Assembly: GCA_034510155.1 (NCBI GenBank)
Contig: CM067377.1
Span: forward strand, 37,793,765 to 37,857,764
DNA from: Eucriotettix oculatus
Lineage: Eukaryota > Arthropoda > Insecta > Orthoptera > Tetrigidae
DNA: 64,000 bases
Reading direction: 5' to 3'
Shown: piece after piece, positions 24,155-35,163 of the stretch
Layout: each line of letters begins with the position of its first letter
Position numbering within the stretch: position 1 is the first letter of the stretch
The notes under the pieces: generated by a model
The model's input: only the letters and a program-made list of their open reading frames with translations
What the model was told of the DNA's origin: nothing
The model's database searches: none
Translations under genes and position numbers: made by a program

Positions 24155-24260
24155 TGTTAGGGTATCACTGTCTGGTTACTTTATAAACACACAGTCCAAG
24201 CCCTAACCAGGATTCGAACCCGGGACCTCTATGCTGACCACTACACCACAAGAGGTCGGC
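24155..24260 (-). mobile_element. tRNA-derived SINE head (A and B boxes present)
   Basis: On the minus strand, from 24260, the sequence carries an RNA polymerase III A box (TGGTGTAGTGG) and a perfect B box (GGTTCGAATCC), in a tRNA-like 5' region beginning GCCGACCTCT. The A-to-B spacing is about 15 bases, too short for a tRNA anticodon arm, so this is a SINE and not a tRNA gene. Downstream sequence (GGGCTTGGACTGTGTG) is non-tRNA. Related heads are at 25411, 34942 and 63555. Confidence 0.75.
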
Positions 24261-25079
24261 AGTTCAATCTTCCTGCAATGAGATTTATGATACACTATAA
24301 TTAGCGTAAATTTTACTGCCCACATGATTTCCTCTATATCGATTCTATCGAAGCTTGTAACATAAAATGTATTAGTCGCTTATTATCCTGTTGGTTTCAG
24401 TTCAGAACTTATGTATTTGATTGGCCATCTATTCTCTACGGTTACTACGAATTATTTAGGACAACATCTATTTTAATTGTAACATGTTTCCTATTGTAAA
24501 TTTTTTTTACAGAGTCTCTTAGTCTAATTTAGTCTAGATACCGAAGCATGTAGTAATGCGGATGATTCTGTGCAGTCTATGTCCGGTGACGTTTATTTTC
24601 CACCAGAGGAATGACCTTGAAGAAACTTATTACAATGCTTGATATAATAGGCGGGCCAGGCAACGTTGCCGAAAACGTGTACAGCAGTATAACATTGCCA
24701 TAGTTTTCCTCTTCCTTCATATTAGAGTGCTTGTTCTGTCTTTCTTTCTTCTGATATAACAGCATTTTCCGTTCATACTCCTACCCCTTCACACTATACC
24801 CCTCTAATTATATCTCTAGTTTTAGTTAATTAGTTAGTATAATTGTAAAAAATATAATAATAGAAGAATTTTCTGTAACCCAACTTTTGTAAGTTTTGGA
24901 AGTTATGCCTGTTATAGATGAACCAGAAAACAGGCTAATTATTTTCTAAATAAATAATAATAATAAAAAGTATAATATTACTTTGACATGTAGCACCAAA
25001 CATTCCTCTACGCGTAAATATCAGAAGACTGCTTATTTAAAACGGACTATAACCATAAGTATATAATTAAACGCGAGTA
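24261..25079. other. AT-rich stretch
   Basis: No gene recognised. A short GC-rich word near 24645-24675 resembles 36283-36310 only loosely. Confidence 0.4.
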
Positions 25080-25400
25080 TATTATGATTTATAGAGATTA
25101 TTGTAGAACACCAGAACGGGAGCAAAAATTTGTAATACCAGGGAAAGGACGTAATAGGGTAAGTTGGAGTCATTGGTAAACAGAAGGGAGAAATATAGAC
25201 TGTTCGCTATATTTAAATCGGGTAACAAATCGTGGAAATACGTATGGATAAGCTTGAAAAGCCAATATATATTGGGAGACATGATCAAGAATTTAAAATG
25301 AAAACATGACCCCAAGAAACGAACGTTGGAAAAATTTCATCTCTCAGCAGAACGTTAAGGGATTGGAACCATGTACCTGTAGCATTGAAGGTTTAGAAAT
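25080..25400 (+). pseudogene. Retroelement C-terminal remnant
   Basis: Plus-strand translations in shifting frames give KLESLVNRREKYRLFAIFKS, then RTLEKFHLSAERLRDWNHVP. The second block resembles the '(D)xxKxSFxxRTxxxWNxLP' tail found after the reverse-transcriptase domain in many arthropod non-LTR elements. Several frameshifts and stops are present. A SINE head fragment follows directly at 25411. Confidence 0.4.
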
Positions 25401-25410
25401 AACCAAAATA

Positions 25411-25437
25411 GACGCTAGCCACTAGACCACAGGTGGT
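25411..25437 (-). mobile_element. SINE head fragment (A box only)
   Basis: Minus strand reads ACCACCTGTGGTCTAGTGGC then TAGCGTC, matching the A-box region of the copies at 34942 and 63555. The rest of the SINE is missing. Confidence 0.6.
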
Positions 25438-26755
25438 GTTTAACAGATTAAAACAAACTGAAATAAGTTTTTTTATCAACTTACTAAATATAATTATCTT
25501 AATGGGCTTGTAATGGAGAACACTTCAATTAATTTTAAGTAGAATGAATTTCTTTTATTTTTTGTAATTTCTGAAATTTGCTTGGGAACGGTACCCGAAT
25601 GTCAGAAGCTTCCGCTTTTGTGGGCCCACCCGTGATCAGATATAAACTAAAAATTTGCCGATCGGGAACAGGCAACCATTTTCGGGGATGCTACCTTAAT
25701 GAAAGAATAAATCGGGGACTGCTTAGTTTTTTTAAATTTACGTGAGGAGATCCACGGCAAGTTATTTCGAACGTCTAATCCAGAGAAGTCTTCAAAATAG
25801 TATGAGAGTAATGTTATTTCTTGAGTCTACGAACAAACAGCCAATATTTGTCCCAAGCAGAGACTTGCGTCTTCCTCGCCGCCACAATAACACAATTACG
25901 ATAGTAAATCACCAGTATTGTAACCTGGGACAGAGAAAAGACTGAATAGTCATTTAATGGCCTACGTTCTGTGTTTCTATAGTTCATATGTATTTACATT
26001 ATTTCAAACTTTTATTTCAGAAGAAATTTTATTGGGTCTTCATATTAAAAATGTCGAAAAGTGTGGACGAATCGTCGAGTGAATAATTTTACTTGGTTGT
26101 TTGTGAATTTGTCGTTAGTTTAATTCTTTTGAAAAAAATACGTAATGTAGTATTATTTCACTGACTTGCAATTGAATAGCTTCAATGGATTAAACTGTTT
26201 GGTAATTAGTAATTAGAGAATTACTATTATTACAGTTAATTGGTGTTCCTAATTGAGGGCTGAACAATATTTTGCTGTCCTCCATGTTACCTTATTATAT
26301 TTCAAATGCTTCATGGATATTGAAGGTAAAAGGAACAGAAACGCATTTCTCTGATATTATTATGTTTACTTCTGCCATAGTCTCTGCTAAGATTTCCATT
26401 ATTATACTATACCAAATATCAGATGTCAAAAATGTGTGGTTCGATGAGTTCAACAGTTGGGAGGCAGCAGTGAGTTTTTGATGAGAGGTGAGCAAATATT
26501 ATAATGCTTCATTTGAACCTGTGAATAACATAATTTTTTACCACTGATACTGCAAGGCGCCAGGAATACGCCAGACAGGCATGAGCCCAAAGCATTCCTA
26601 TTATTCGTTATATTACTTTATTCATTTAAATTGGTTTCATTATTATTTTATACTCAGGTTTCTTCTTCTTCTTCTGAGGCACTACAATATTCTTTCGAAC
26701 ATTTTCGCCTTCTCCGTGACAGTTAGGAAAATTCTAATATCTTCATTTTTCTTAG
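25438..26755. other. Unannotated stretch
   Basis: AT-rich with moderately GC-rich patches at 25580-25940. A CTTCTTCTTCTTCTGAGGCA word at 26662-26681 resembles the (GAA)n-tailed 3' end of the SINE family but is too short to call. Confidence 0.4.
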
Positions 26756-26860
26756 ACGTGAAACTTGATCTTGGGAGAGTAGTCTTACCAAGAAGACGCG
26801 GAGGAACTCCTCGGCCGCTTGAGATGCTGGAGTTTGCTTTCGGCGTGTTGCCTCGTATAG
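26756..26860 (+). other. Candidate exon or decayed coding block
   Basis: A strong acceptor (TCTTCATTTTTCTTAG, AG at 26754-26755) precedes 105 GC-richer bases open in one frame, LDLGRVVLPRRRGGTPRPLE and onward. A donor ATAG|GTAGTG follows at 26861. GC-rich composition continues to about 27060 beyond the donor, which argues for a larger non-exon island instead. The minus strand is also open over 26682-26930. No family recognised. Confidence 0.25.
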
Positions 26861-27243
26861 GTAGTGACAATGGTTGGCAGAAGTGCGTGCGGGATGCAGG
26901 ATAACAAAGGCCGGAAGGGCACTTCAGCAACCCGTCGCATGAGGTTCTTTGTTACGTCAGTAATACAGCCGGAGTCATTACTGCGAGACCGGGCACAATG
27001 CTACGCGAAATTCACAGACGGCACGCTACGAAATTGGACCAACCTTCCCTCTCGAAACTGATAACGGACGAGATTACTCTGTAACCCGAGAATTGCTCGA
27101 CAATCCTCACACACAGTCTTCAAAGCTTTTATCTTACTGCAGCCAAATAAAACTACTGAGTTGGCAAGATCACATAAGTTATGTAAGAACCATTTTTATT
27201 TATTAAATAATTATTAATAATGTACCATTGTATAATCCAATGT

Positions 27244-28068
27244 ATAAATATGAAGTAATATTTTAGATTTAACAATTCACCTACCTCCGTTGAGTAAAGC
27301 TAGATATAGTTTCTTGATCAGGGACAAAAAATTTACACAACTAAATTCGTAATTTGAAATGTATAACGATTATCAGTACAATTGATTGTAAGCATGCTAA
27401 GATTTTAGATGTTGATAAAGAAGTTATCAAATAAAATACAAAATAGGTAAACAAATAAATACTGCACCAACACTGTTGTTTCCGTCAGGAGATTCAAAAA
27501 TTTTGAAGCTGTAGAATCAACACAACCAAGTGACTAAAGAAATATTAAAAAGAACTCAAAAGCGAAAATATTATTATATAGGGGTTTTCAATAAGGGCGG
27601 GTGGATGTTGAAGAGAAACAAAACAAGCTGTGTGAGATTATAACGAATTTTTTTCTATTTAAAAGGCCTATGAATCCTTTTTTCCAATAAAAAAAGAATT
27701 TTGTTAATACCTCACACACATCTTTTTTAAAATTTCATTTCAACATCAACCCACCAGTTTTGGAGAAACTTAATAGTAGCAAATAAGATTGCTTAAAAAG
27801 AAGCGAGTATTCGTAGTGCCAGGATTGTTCATTAATTGAATTATTGTTTGATTTAATCTAAAGCAGTTAGTATATGATCTGTAATAATATCTGGAATCAA
27901 CATCTAAAATCTTAGCATGCTTACAATCAATTGTACTAATAATCGTTATACATTTTAAAATACGAATTTAGTTGTGTAAATTATTTGTCCCTGATCAAGA
28001 AACTATATCTAGCTTTACTCAATGGAGGTAGGTGAATTGCTAAATCTAAAATATTACTTCATATTTAT
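27244..28068. mobile_element. 825-bp foldback element, ~170-bp outer inverted repeats
   Basis: The left arm 27244-27418 (ATAAATATGAAGTAATATTT ... TGATTGTAAGCATGCTAAGA ...) is repeated in reverse complement at 27897-28068 with only scattered mismatches. Pairing resumes further in: GATGTTGAAG...GCTGTGTGAGATTAT near 27606-27645 pairs with the reverse complement of 27703-27755. The whole unit therefore folds toward a centre near 27660-27680. No ORF. Foldback transposon or large MITE is the likeliest identity. Confidence 0.8.
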
Positions 28069-28149
28069 CAAAGGTTACACGTCAGCCCTTATGATATTTG
28101 TTACATGAGAATATAACTACATTAATATTACAATGAATAAAGGAAGAAA

Positions 28150-28204
28150 AGTTGTTGTTGTGGTACTCAGTCCTAAGACTGGTCTGATGAAACCCTCCAT
28201 GCTA
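28150..28204 (-). pseudogene. LINE 3' terminus, solo fragment (copy 3)
   Basis: Minus strand matches only the extreme 3' end of the LINE family: the ATGGAGGGTTTCATCAGACC block, CTTAGGACTGAGTACCA and CAACAACAAC tail. This is an extreme 5' truncation, as expected for target-primed reverse transcription. A G-rich 120-bp segment adjoining at 28205-28325 is unidentified. Confidence 0.7.
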
Positions 28205-28329
28205 GCGTATCTTGTTACTGGAAGTTTTCTTTTGAGTTGACGGATGTGGAGAGGTGAGGGAGGATTGTTGGGGAGATGTTGGATTAGAGAGGTTGTGTAT
28301 TTGGTGATTACGGAGTTCACTTTCGAAAG

Positions 28330-29575
28330 TTTGATGTTATGATGGATTACCAGGGAGATAGGGTATGTGTTATGTTGTAATCTAAATTGTTTGTTGACTA
28401 AGTATCGTTCATTTTGCGCATCAAATAAGAAACATCACTTGTTTTAAGGTTCATTATTATTTTTCAGATTAATTTATCAAATAGTCTGTACCTCCAATTC
28501 ACCGTAGAAAGCTTGTAGATGATGCTCAATGATTAACCCTTATCTTTAGTTCTCATGAAATGTTTTAAAGTTATGAACTGGACACATTTTTTCCCTGTAC
28601 GATCCTTGCGTGGTCCGAGGCGCCGTTTTCCCTACAGTAATAACTACTGGACCGAAATGTAAACTGCCTTAACAACTGCTGAAATTAGAGTGGGAGACTA
28701 CGATAAATGACCGACATTTATCTACGAAATAATTTAGATGTTTATTTTGTAAAACAGAATTACACCTCCGTGTTTATTGCAAGTCAGAATTAAAGTTTTA
28801 ATGCCCTGTTGAACTGGTTGCCAAACACATGGTTCGTATAGTTCTTAACTCTGCAGCGTACGATTGCATGACATGCAATTCTAATGAATCGTTTCTTTTT
28901 CTCGTTTCTGCAACTGTTACAAAATATTTTGTATGTTTGATATTTAGGTTCCATAAATACAAGGGAAGTACAATAAAGGCTACAGTCGACCAAAGTAAAA
29001 TTTACATTTAGTAATACGCTAGGAAGACCCCGAGCGTAATGCTGATTCCAATTGGCCTATTATTTATTTAATATTTCACCTCTGGTTAATCACAAAAATT
29101 AACTTTTACTTAATTTTCTACAATTATTTCTTCAAATCAAGATGCTTTCGACTAAACGCCATAACAATCTTCTTGAACAAAACCAAAAACATTTGAGATT
29201 GATTTATCGCTTTAGTTAAAATTTTAATTTGGATATTGTCCCAGCATAACTAGGTTCAGGGTAGCCGATACCAACTCGTGCAGGAATTCTGAACCAGTTT
29301 AATACCAGTAATTAGGATTGATCTGGTCTCGCAAAATAAATTCGAGCAACGTTTAGGTGCGAATAATAATTTTATATCGTACCACAAGAATTTAATCAAG
29401 AATTAAAATTTAAATAATGTAAGTCAGAAGAATTAATGCTTTACACGACAGTTAATAATGTTACAAATATATTCAGCAACCAAAAAACATAATTTATTCA
29501 AGGAAAATTTTATCATTTAAATACATTGTAATTTTGATGGTAATGATGAAAACTCCTTCGGTTTGAATCGGTAAT
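28330..29575. other. AT-rich stretch
   Basis: No gene recognised. A TGGTCCGAGGC word near 28611 loosely resembles a pol III A box but lacks a B box. Confidence 0.4.
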
Positions 29576-29703
29576 ACATATAATAAAACCAAAATAATTT
29601 TGATTGAAAATTTTGTTTAATTTTTAGAATAGCTTCCGGCTTATGCAATTTAATAAAATTTAAAGTCAAAATTAAAAAATAATTTTGGTTTTATTCAATA
29701 TGT
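29576..29703. mobile_element. 128-bp MITE with AATAAAACCAAAAT ends
   Basis: Left end ACATATAATAAAACCAAAAT and the reverse complement of the right end ACATATTGAATAAAACCAAA pair over about 28 bases. The interior is non-coding. A related copy touches the window start. Confidence 0.65.
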
Positions 29704-30807
29704 GGCTAGTTTAAAACCAAGGGATTTTCATCATTATCTTTAAAAATAATTTTGATCAAGTGAATAGCGTATACGGAAAGTTACTAAATTTGAATTACAA
29801 ATTACCGATTAACAAGGGATGAAATAAGTATAGTAGATTAATAAAATATTTAATAATGAGTTATATATAAACTAATATAAAAACGTTGAACATAATGTTT
29901 TATTTAATAGAAGATTATTAAACGTCTGTTTTTCCAAATTGAATTATGTAAAGATCTGTTCTGCAAAGCCGAGAACGTGAAGAAGGTGTGAATATGCACC
30001 AAAACGTTGAATGAAGTAAATAAATACTTTGTACTTTTATGGTCGTTACTTTATTTAATGTTTTATTTAGGTAATATGGAATTCAGTCGAATGAACATGT
30101 GCAGAAATCGTAGTTCAAACAATGGACATTTCACATTTATACAACATTTGTTCAATATAGTACACAGAAGATATAAGCACTCAGCTGTCCGAAAGCGAAA
30201 ATAAAGCAATGCCAAACTACGATGCATTTAACTATTGATTTATTGATACGTAAATCAAATGCAACAGTTCATTAAAATAATCAGGGTGAAAATTTGGGAT
30301 TACATGTTTTTTATGTGAGAAATCCGAAATGTTTTAAAAAAAAATTAAAAGAAAATTGAAAAGACATATCGGATCACAACAGCTCCACATATTAGGTCCT
30401 ACTATAGCAAAGAATCATTCATATTACTACATAAATACAACAAAATAAATTTCATGACAATCGGTCACGCCCTTTAGGAGGAGAAGTATTACAAACACAT
30501 GCACACCGGAATTTTATTTATAAATATTTATTTGCTCACGTGAATATGTGAGTGTATTACTTACTAAACCTGTTCCAAAACAAAGTTAAATATAATTCAA
30601 ATGATAACGAGAGGTAAAAATGTTTAAGTCGTGAGAGGTACGTCGGCTAAATGCCACAACACTACCGTTTACGCAGTATTGTAACTATCGATACGTGTGC
30701 AAGCCTACTGCCACAAGAGATCATATGTTCACTGTTAACGTCGACGCGCTGTAACGGTGGAACGTATTCATTGATTTGTTCCGGTATAATTAGTAACAGA
30801 TACATAA
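29704..30807. other. AT-rich stretch
   Basis: No gene recognised. A segment at 30455-30520 (CAATCGGTCACGCCCTTTAG and onward) resembles generic insect repeat wording but no boundary could be set. Confidence 0.4.
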
Positions 30808-31770
30808 CCTCTACAGAAGACAGGCAGCAGTAATTAGAATTGAAGACCAAGAAAAGAAAGCCATTATCAATAAAGGAGTAAGTCAAGGATGCAGTCTGTC
30901 GCCCATGCTGTTTAACTCATATATATATATATATATATAACTGGCAATGAAGAAAGTTAAAACGGAACATGGAAAAGGAATCATACCGCAAAGAGAAGAA
31001 ATAAAAACCTTACGCTTTGCCGACGTTATTGTGGTATTAGGGGAGTCAGAAGCAGACTTGGAAACCATAATAAATGGAATGAACGTAGTCCTGGAGAGAG
31101 AGAGTTCAATATGAGGATTAATAGAGGCAAAACCAAGGCAATGGAGTATAGTATGGAAAACCGTGGAATAACAAAGGGTGTTAGATTGGGAAGGGATATT
31201 TTGACGGAAGTTATGGAATTGTGCTACTTGGGAAGCGTAATAACTAGGGATGGTAGAAGTATAGTAGACATAAAGAGTAGGAAGGCTTTCGCGAAAAAGC
31301 GAGATTTACTTACGGGTAATATGTGAATATTAGGAAATCGTTGCTAAAAATATTCGTATGGAGCGTGGCGTTATATGGGTGCGATATATGATGGACGATA
31401 GGAGTTGTGGAAAGGAAAAGAATAGAGGCGTTTGAAATGTGGTGATATAGGCGAATGCTGGATAGAATCACAAACGAGGAAGTTCTAAACAGAATAGGGG
31501 AAAAGCGAACAATATGGAGGACGTTAACTAAGAGAAGGGATAGATTAATGGCCACGTTTTAAGACATGAGGTCGTGTATAATTAGCATTAGAGGGTTGTA
31601 TGTGGGGTAAGAACAAAAGAGAGAGGCCAAGGATAGAATACGCTAAGTTGATTAGGGAGGATATGGGTTGTGCTAGTTATAAGGAAATGATAAGGCTTGC
31701 GCAAGATAGGTTAGAATGGAGGGTTACATCAGCCCAGGCTTAGGACGAAATACCAAAACAACAATAATAA
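30808..31770 (+). pseudogene. LINE reverse-transcriptase pseudogene, longest copy (copy 4)
   Basis: Plus strand, in broken frames: LYRRQAAVIRIEDQEKKAII, then QGCSLSPMLFN (the conserved QGxxLSPxLFN motif), LRFADVIVVLGESEADLETI (catalytic FADD read here as FADV), and MRINRGKTKAMEYSMENRGI. Next come CYLGSVITRDGRS, RKRIEAFEMW, ITNEEVLNRIGEKRTIWRTL and a C-terminal tail. The 3' end is at about 31770 with ACAACAAT. Loss of the second catalytic Asp and multiple stops mean it is dead. An (AT)n run at 30919-30940 interrupts the frame right after the LFN motif. The endonuclease and early RT part are absent. Confidence 0.85.
30919..30940. repeat. (AT)n microsatellite inside RT coding remnant
   Basis: Alternating AT replaces the codons that follow LFN in the paralogue at 48270, where the DNA is TTATATATATAAC. 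The repeat appears to have expanded from that short coding AT run. Confidence 0.8.
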
Positions 31771-31992
31771 CACAACATAATTAGTCTCTTAAACACTTGC
31801 CAAACAAAAGAGTTTGACCATGAACCTAGAAAATTAGGGAAAAAATTTCGCTAACACCATTTCCATATACTGACTGTTAATTTCTTATTGATCGTACTAT
31901 TAAATATAAAGCATAATAGTTAAGAGAAACAGAACATCGTACAAAAATCAAACATGATGGTGAAATTTCTAGAAGTCAAACCATCAACTTCA

Positions 31993-32403
31993 TTACATGA
32001 TCATCAATAAATGACCATAAAGAAATGTTACGTCATCCAGACAGGATTTTTTATTTCTTTTAAAAATATATAAGGGAATAAAGATTGTCACAAAATACAG
32101 CAGAGCTCCAAAAAGGTACAAATATGTTACTGTTTCAGAAAACGCTATTACGTCATCAGAAGCAACGATATCTGAAAAAGTAAAAAATGAAAAGCTTGCA
32201 ATTGGAGCAAAGTTAAGTGCAACGTCGTCTGCGGAGTGACAGATAATTATCGTAAATCGTAGAATAACGTTGAGCTTTGCCTTCAAGTGATATAAAACGT
32301 AAGATAAAGTGGGCTTGTTTAAATGAGCGATAATGTGGTCGGATGCGTCTTCGGTGTGCGATATGTTGTAGTTTTGGGAATACTTTGCAAAACATACTGG
32401 CAC
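31993..32403 (-). other. Unrecognised 136-codon ORF
   Basis: Minus-strand frame with a hydrophobic stretch that could span a membrane (YLYLFGALLYFVTIFIPLYI) preceded by acidic and hydrophobic residues. No homologous family comes to mind, and no splice or poly(A) context supports a gene. An overlapping 66-codon frame exists on the same strand. Length is modestly above chance for this composition. Confidence 0.18.
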
Positions 32404-32960
32404 AATGTTGCACTGAATTATGGATAGATTTGAAATATCGTCAAAAATGATGACTGTTTTAAGCGTAAATATTATTTGTTCAGTGGCAAGAAGTCGGATT
32501 TGCGAAGATATTCAAAAACTACTATTATTTCCTCAATATTTCGTAAATGTTTTCTTATCCGTATTATTTCCATCGCTTAAGAACGTCGTCTGGGATATTC
32601 CCACAATGTTGTGAGGTGCGTACCAACATAATTCACGTATATAACCGTCGTATAAAAATCATGTCGTCTAATGAGAAGTAATGGAAGTTAAAAATAAATT
32701 CAATATGACAAAAAGCGAGACTCATTGAGAAATGAATTTTATTTACTTCATCCAGGGCGGCGTACACGATTAAACCCATTCTGTGCATTTAAATGCAATA
32801 CTTGCGGAAGACAGAAAGTTTCCGGAAAAAAATTTCAATTGTTGGTTCTAAGACTGTATATCCGAAACCGGAAAACCAAATAGAGGATAACTATAAATTT
32901 CAATTAAGCAAATGAGCCACAGGACTAATAAAAAATGTTCATATTTGCAAATGAAATGCA
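32404..32960. other. AT-rich stretch
   Basis: No supported feature. The 64-codon plus-strand frame at 32420-32614 has no resemblance to known families. Confidence 0.4.
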
Positions 32961-33297
32961 AGGATAAGAATAGAAGCTCTTGAATTGCAGTGCTACAGAA
33001 ATGTTCTGAAAATCAGATAGGTGGATAGTTACTAACGAGGAAGTTATAAGCAGAATAAGAGAAGAGAGAACAATATGGAGGATTTTGACCAAGAGAAGGG
33101 GTAGATTAATAGGCCACGCTTTCGAGACATGAGGTCGTGTATAATTAGCATTAGAGGGATGTATGTGGGGGTAATAAAAGAAGAGGGCGTCCGAGAATGG
33201 AATGCGCTAAGCTGATTAGGGAGGATGTGGGATGTGGTAGCTATGTATAAATGATAAGGAATGCGCAGAATAGGTTGCGTCAGCCAGTCTAAACGCA
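32961..33297 (+). pseudogene. LINE C-terminal fragment (copy 5)
   Basis: Plus strand matches the C-terminal third of the LINE family: RIEALELQCYRNVLKIR, TNEEVISRIREERTIWRILT, KRRGRLIGHAFE, then the 3' segment with stops. It lacks the 3'-most ACAACA tail. It is about 80 percent similar by eye to 31440-31740. Confidence 0.8.
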
Positions 33298-34199
33298 AAG
33301 AAATTTTTAAAATGAGTATTAATGGAATTAATTTTAAATATTACAGTGCTTCTCCTTTTTTTAAATCATGAGAACGATATTCAAATTAATTTTGAATATT
33401 TGTCAAATTTTTATTATTATTCAAAGTAAGTGTTATTATTTTCTTAATGTTTAGAAAAGGAGTCAATTTTGTTATATTATTGGGATGTTTGTAAATGAGA
33501 AACATGAAAAACTATTTAAAACCGTTTGAAATTTAATTTACAAACAATAATTAAGGAATTAACATAAAATACGAAATTATACACTCTTCGACCGTGAAAT
33601 TACCTCGTGGGTCAACATCCATTGACGACGTATTGCGCCGAATGATCTGAAGCGCGTGAAGGGCTTTAAAAGAATATCATCTCGTCATTGTACACGAACT
33701 GTTGATATATTCGGAGAAGGGTCACAGTAACAACACCAAAGAGTCGTGTTAAGCAGGATATTCTCTGGCCTAGATTATTCAAATTTGGAAGAGGAAACAT
33801 GTACGAGAAAATTTCTGTTATGGTTGAGATTGAAGTTTACGTGTTTATGTTTAAATTGATATGGCTTATTAGAGTTTACTTCTTGAGGAACTCGATAACA
33901 GAATTAAAGTATTTTTGAATTCAATTGGAAAGTAAACTTATGCTCCGGGACATAGCCGACCAAGTTCCAGCTTGTAGCTGAATTCGATTAATGTGTCTGA
34001 CGGAAGCTTGAGCACTTTAACGTGCGTAAGTTGTTCCGAACGCCAGGGGATAAAATAAATCGACAAAACTCGGCAGCACACTTTGACTGCTGATAGTAGC
34101 GTAGTTGCGATTTTGTATGCTAACGTCAGAATATCAATAAGGCCAGATAATGCACTCAGTTCCATGGTAACTTATTCGTTGCGTGAGTATTAATGATTG
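33298..34199. other. AT-rich then mixed composition
   Basis: AT-rich to about 33600, then gradually GC-richer approaching the CpG island. A 75-codon minus-strand frame at 33938-34165 (MELSALSGLIDILTLAYKIA...) has no recognised family. Confidence 0.35.
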
Positions 34200-34299
34200 G
34201 AGCATTTTCATGTGTTGCTGTGAAGGAAAGATTTTTCTGCTGCTAAACGGTGCTATTGTGTTAGTGCGAACTTCAGCCTGAGGGCATCCAGAGAACTAA

Positions 34300-34570
34300 A
34301 AGAGAAACGCGGTCAGCTGATGCGTAACGTACCCGATGGTGCCTGTGCCTGGAGGAGCGCACGGTCCCGTGGGAGCGTCGGCGCCGGCCTCTCAGCGACG
34401 CGGACGCCGAAGTCGACGCCGCGACCTCGCGTCGAAGCGGGAAGAACTGTCGCACGATCTTCATGTCATGGCCTTGTAGAGGCGCGCTTCCAACTGTGCA
34501 TGTGTGTGAGCTCTGCGGCTTAGGAAACCCTACACGCGCTATCGGAGAGGGGTGGAGCGACGCGACTTGA
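34300..34570. promoter_or_regulatory. CpG-dense island, candidate promoter / first exon
   Basis: By direct counting there are about 27 CpG dinucleotides in the 180 bases after 34320, against almost none in the flanks. Frames are open on both strands (plus 34320-34523, 67 codons; minus 34464-34273, 63 codons), as expected for GC-rich DNA. A donor-like TGT|GTGAGC lies at 34504 on the plus strand and GGG|TACGTT-type sites on the minus. Neither frame matches a family. Promoter-proximal or 5'UTR sequence of an unseen gene is the best guess. Confidence 0.4.
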
Positions 34571-34941
34571 CGCCACGTGCCTAATATTAGCAGATCACTT
34601 CAGCAGGACCAGCGGACACACCTTCTCAGACTTCACCAGCTTCATACTCTTAATATCGTTGCATTTCCCTGCCGTTCCTTCTCCTCGCTACACAATGTAT
34701 AATGGGTCTTCACTACGTTACGATCAAACATCTTACTTGTGTTGGGATGCTTCCAAAAGTTCAATAGTCTTTTACCTCATCTAAAACACTAATTTTATCT
34801 TAATTAATTCCTTAATTATAAGATGACGGTGCGAGTGGATAGATTAAGCATTTAATCTTTATCATTCACATGAAAAATAAAGAAACAATTTATACTTTTG
34901 GTTGATTATTCTTCCAACACCGTAGCATATTATTTATACTA

Positions 34942-35163
34942 TTCTTCTTCTTGCGTGGCTCTGCAGGCTATTCAGGGCTTTGGCCTACCGGGTCACCTGC
35001 GAACTGTCACCTTAGATGACATATTCCGAATTTTGATTGATACGTGGCCAGCGTATCGTTCTTCAGCAGTCTTCGTGATCAACGTGGCACAAACATCCAA
35101 GCCAACCCGGTATCTTTGTGTTCTGAGGTAGTGACGCTAGCCACTAGACCACAGGACGTGGGC
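34942..35163 (-). mobile_element. tRNA-derived SINE, near full-length, (GAA)n tail
   Basis: Minus strand from 35163: GTCCTGTGGTCTAGTGGCTA (A box) with a tRNA-like interval to a degenerate B box (CCGGGTTGGCTTGG). Then comes a body shared with 63555 (ATTCGGAATATGTCATCTAA) and a terminal AAGAAGAAGAA. This copy keeps the full A-to-B spacing that the copy at 24155 lacks. Confidence 0.8.

Noticed and set aside
24155..24260. tRNA gene on the minus strand
   Set aside because: A and B boxes are present, but the spacing cannot accommodate an anticodon arm and related SINE copies occur nearby.
24640..24680. Apparent similarity to 36283-36320 (GGCAGG...TTGCC words)
   Set aside because: Too short and imperfect to call a shared repeat.
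28605..28625. A-box-like TGGTCCGAGGC
   Set aside because: No B box or SINE body follows.
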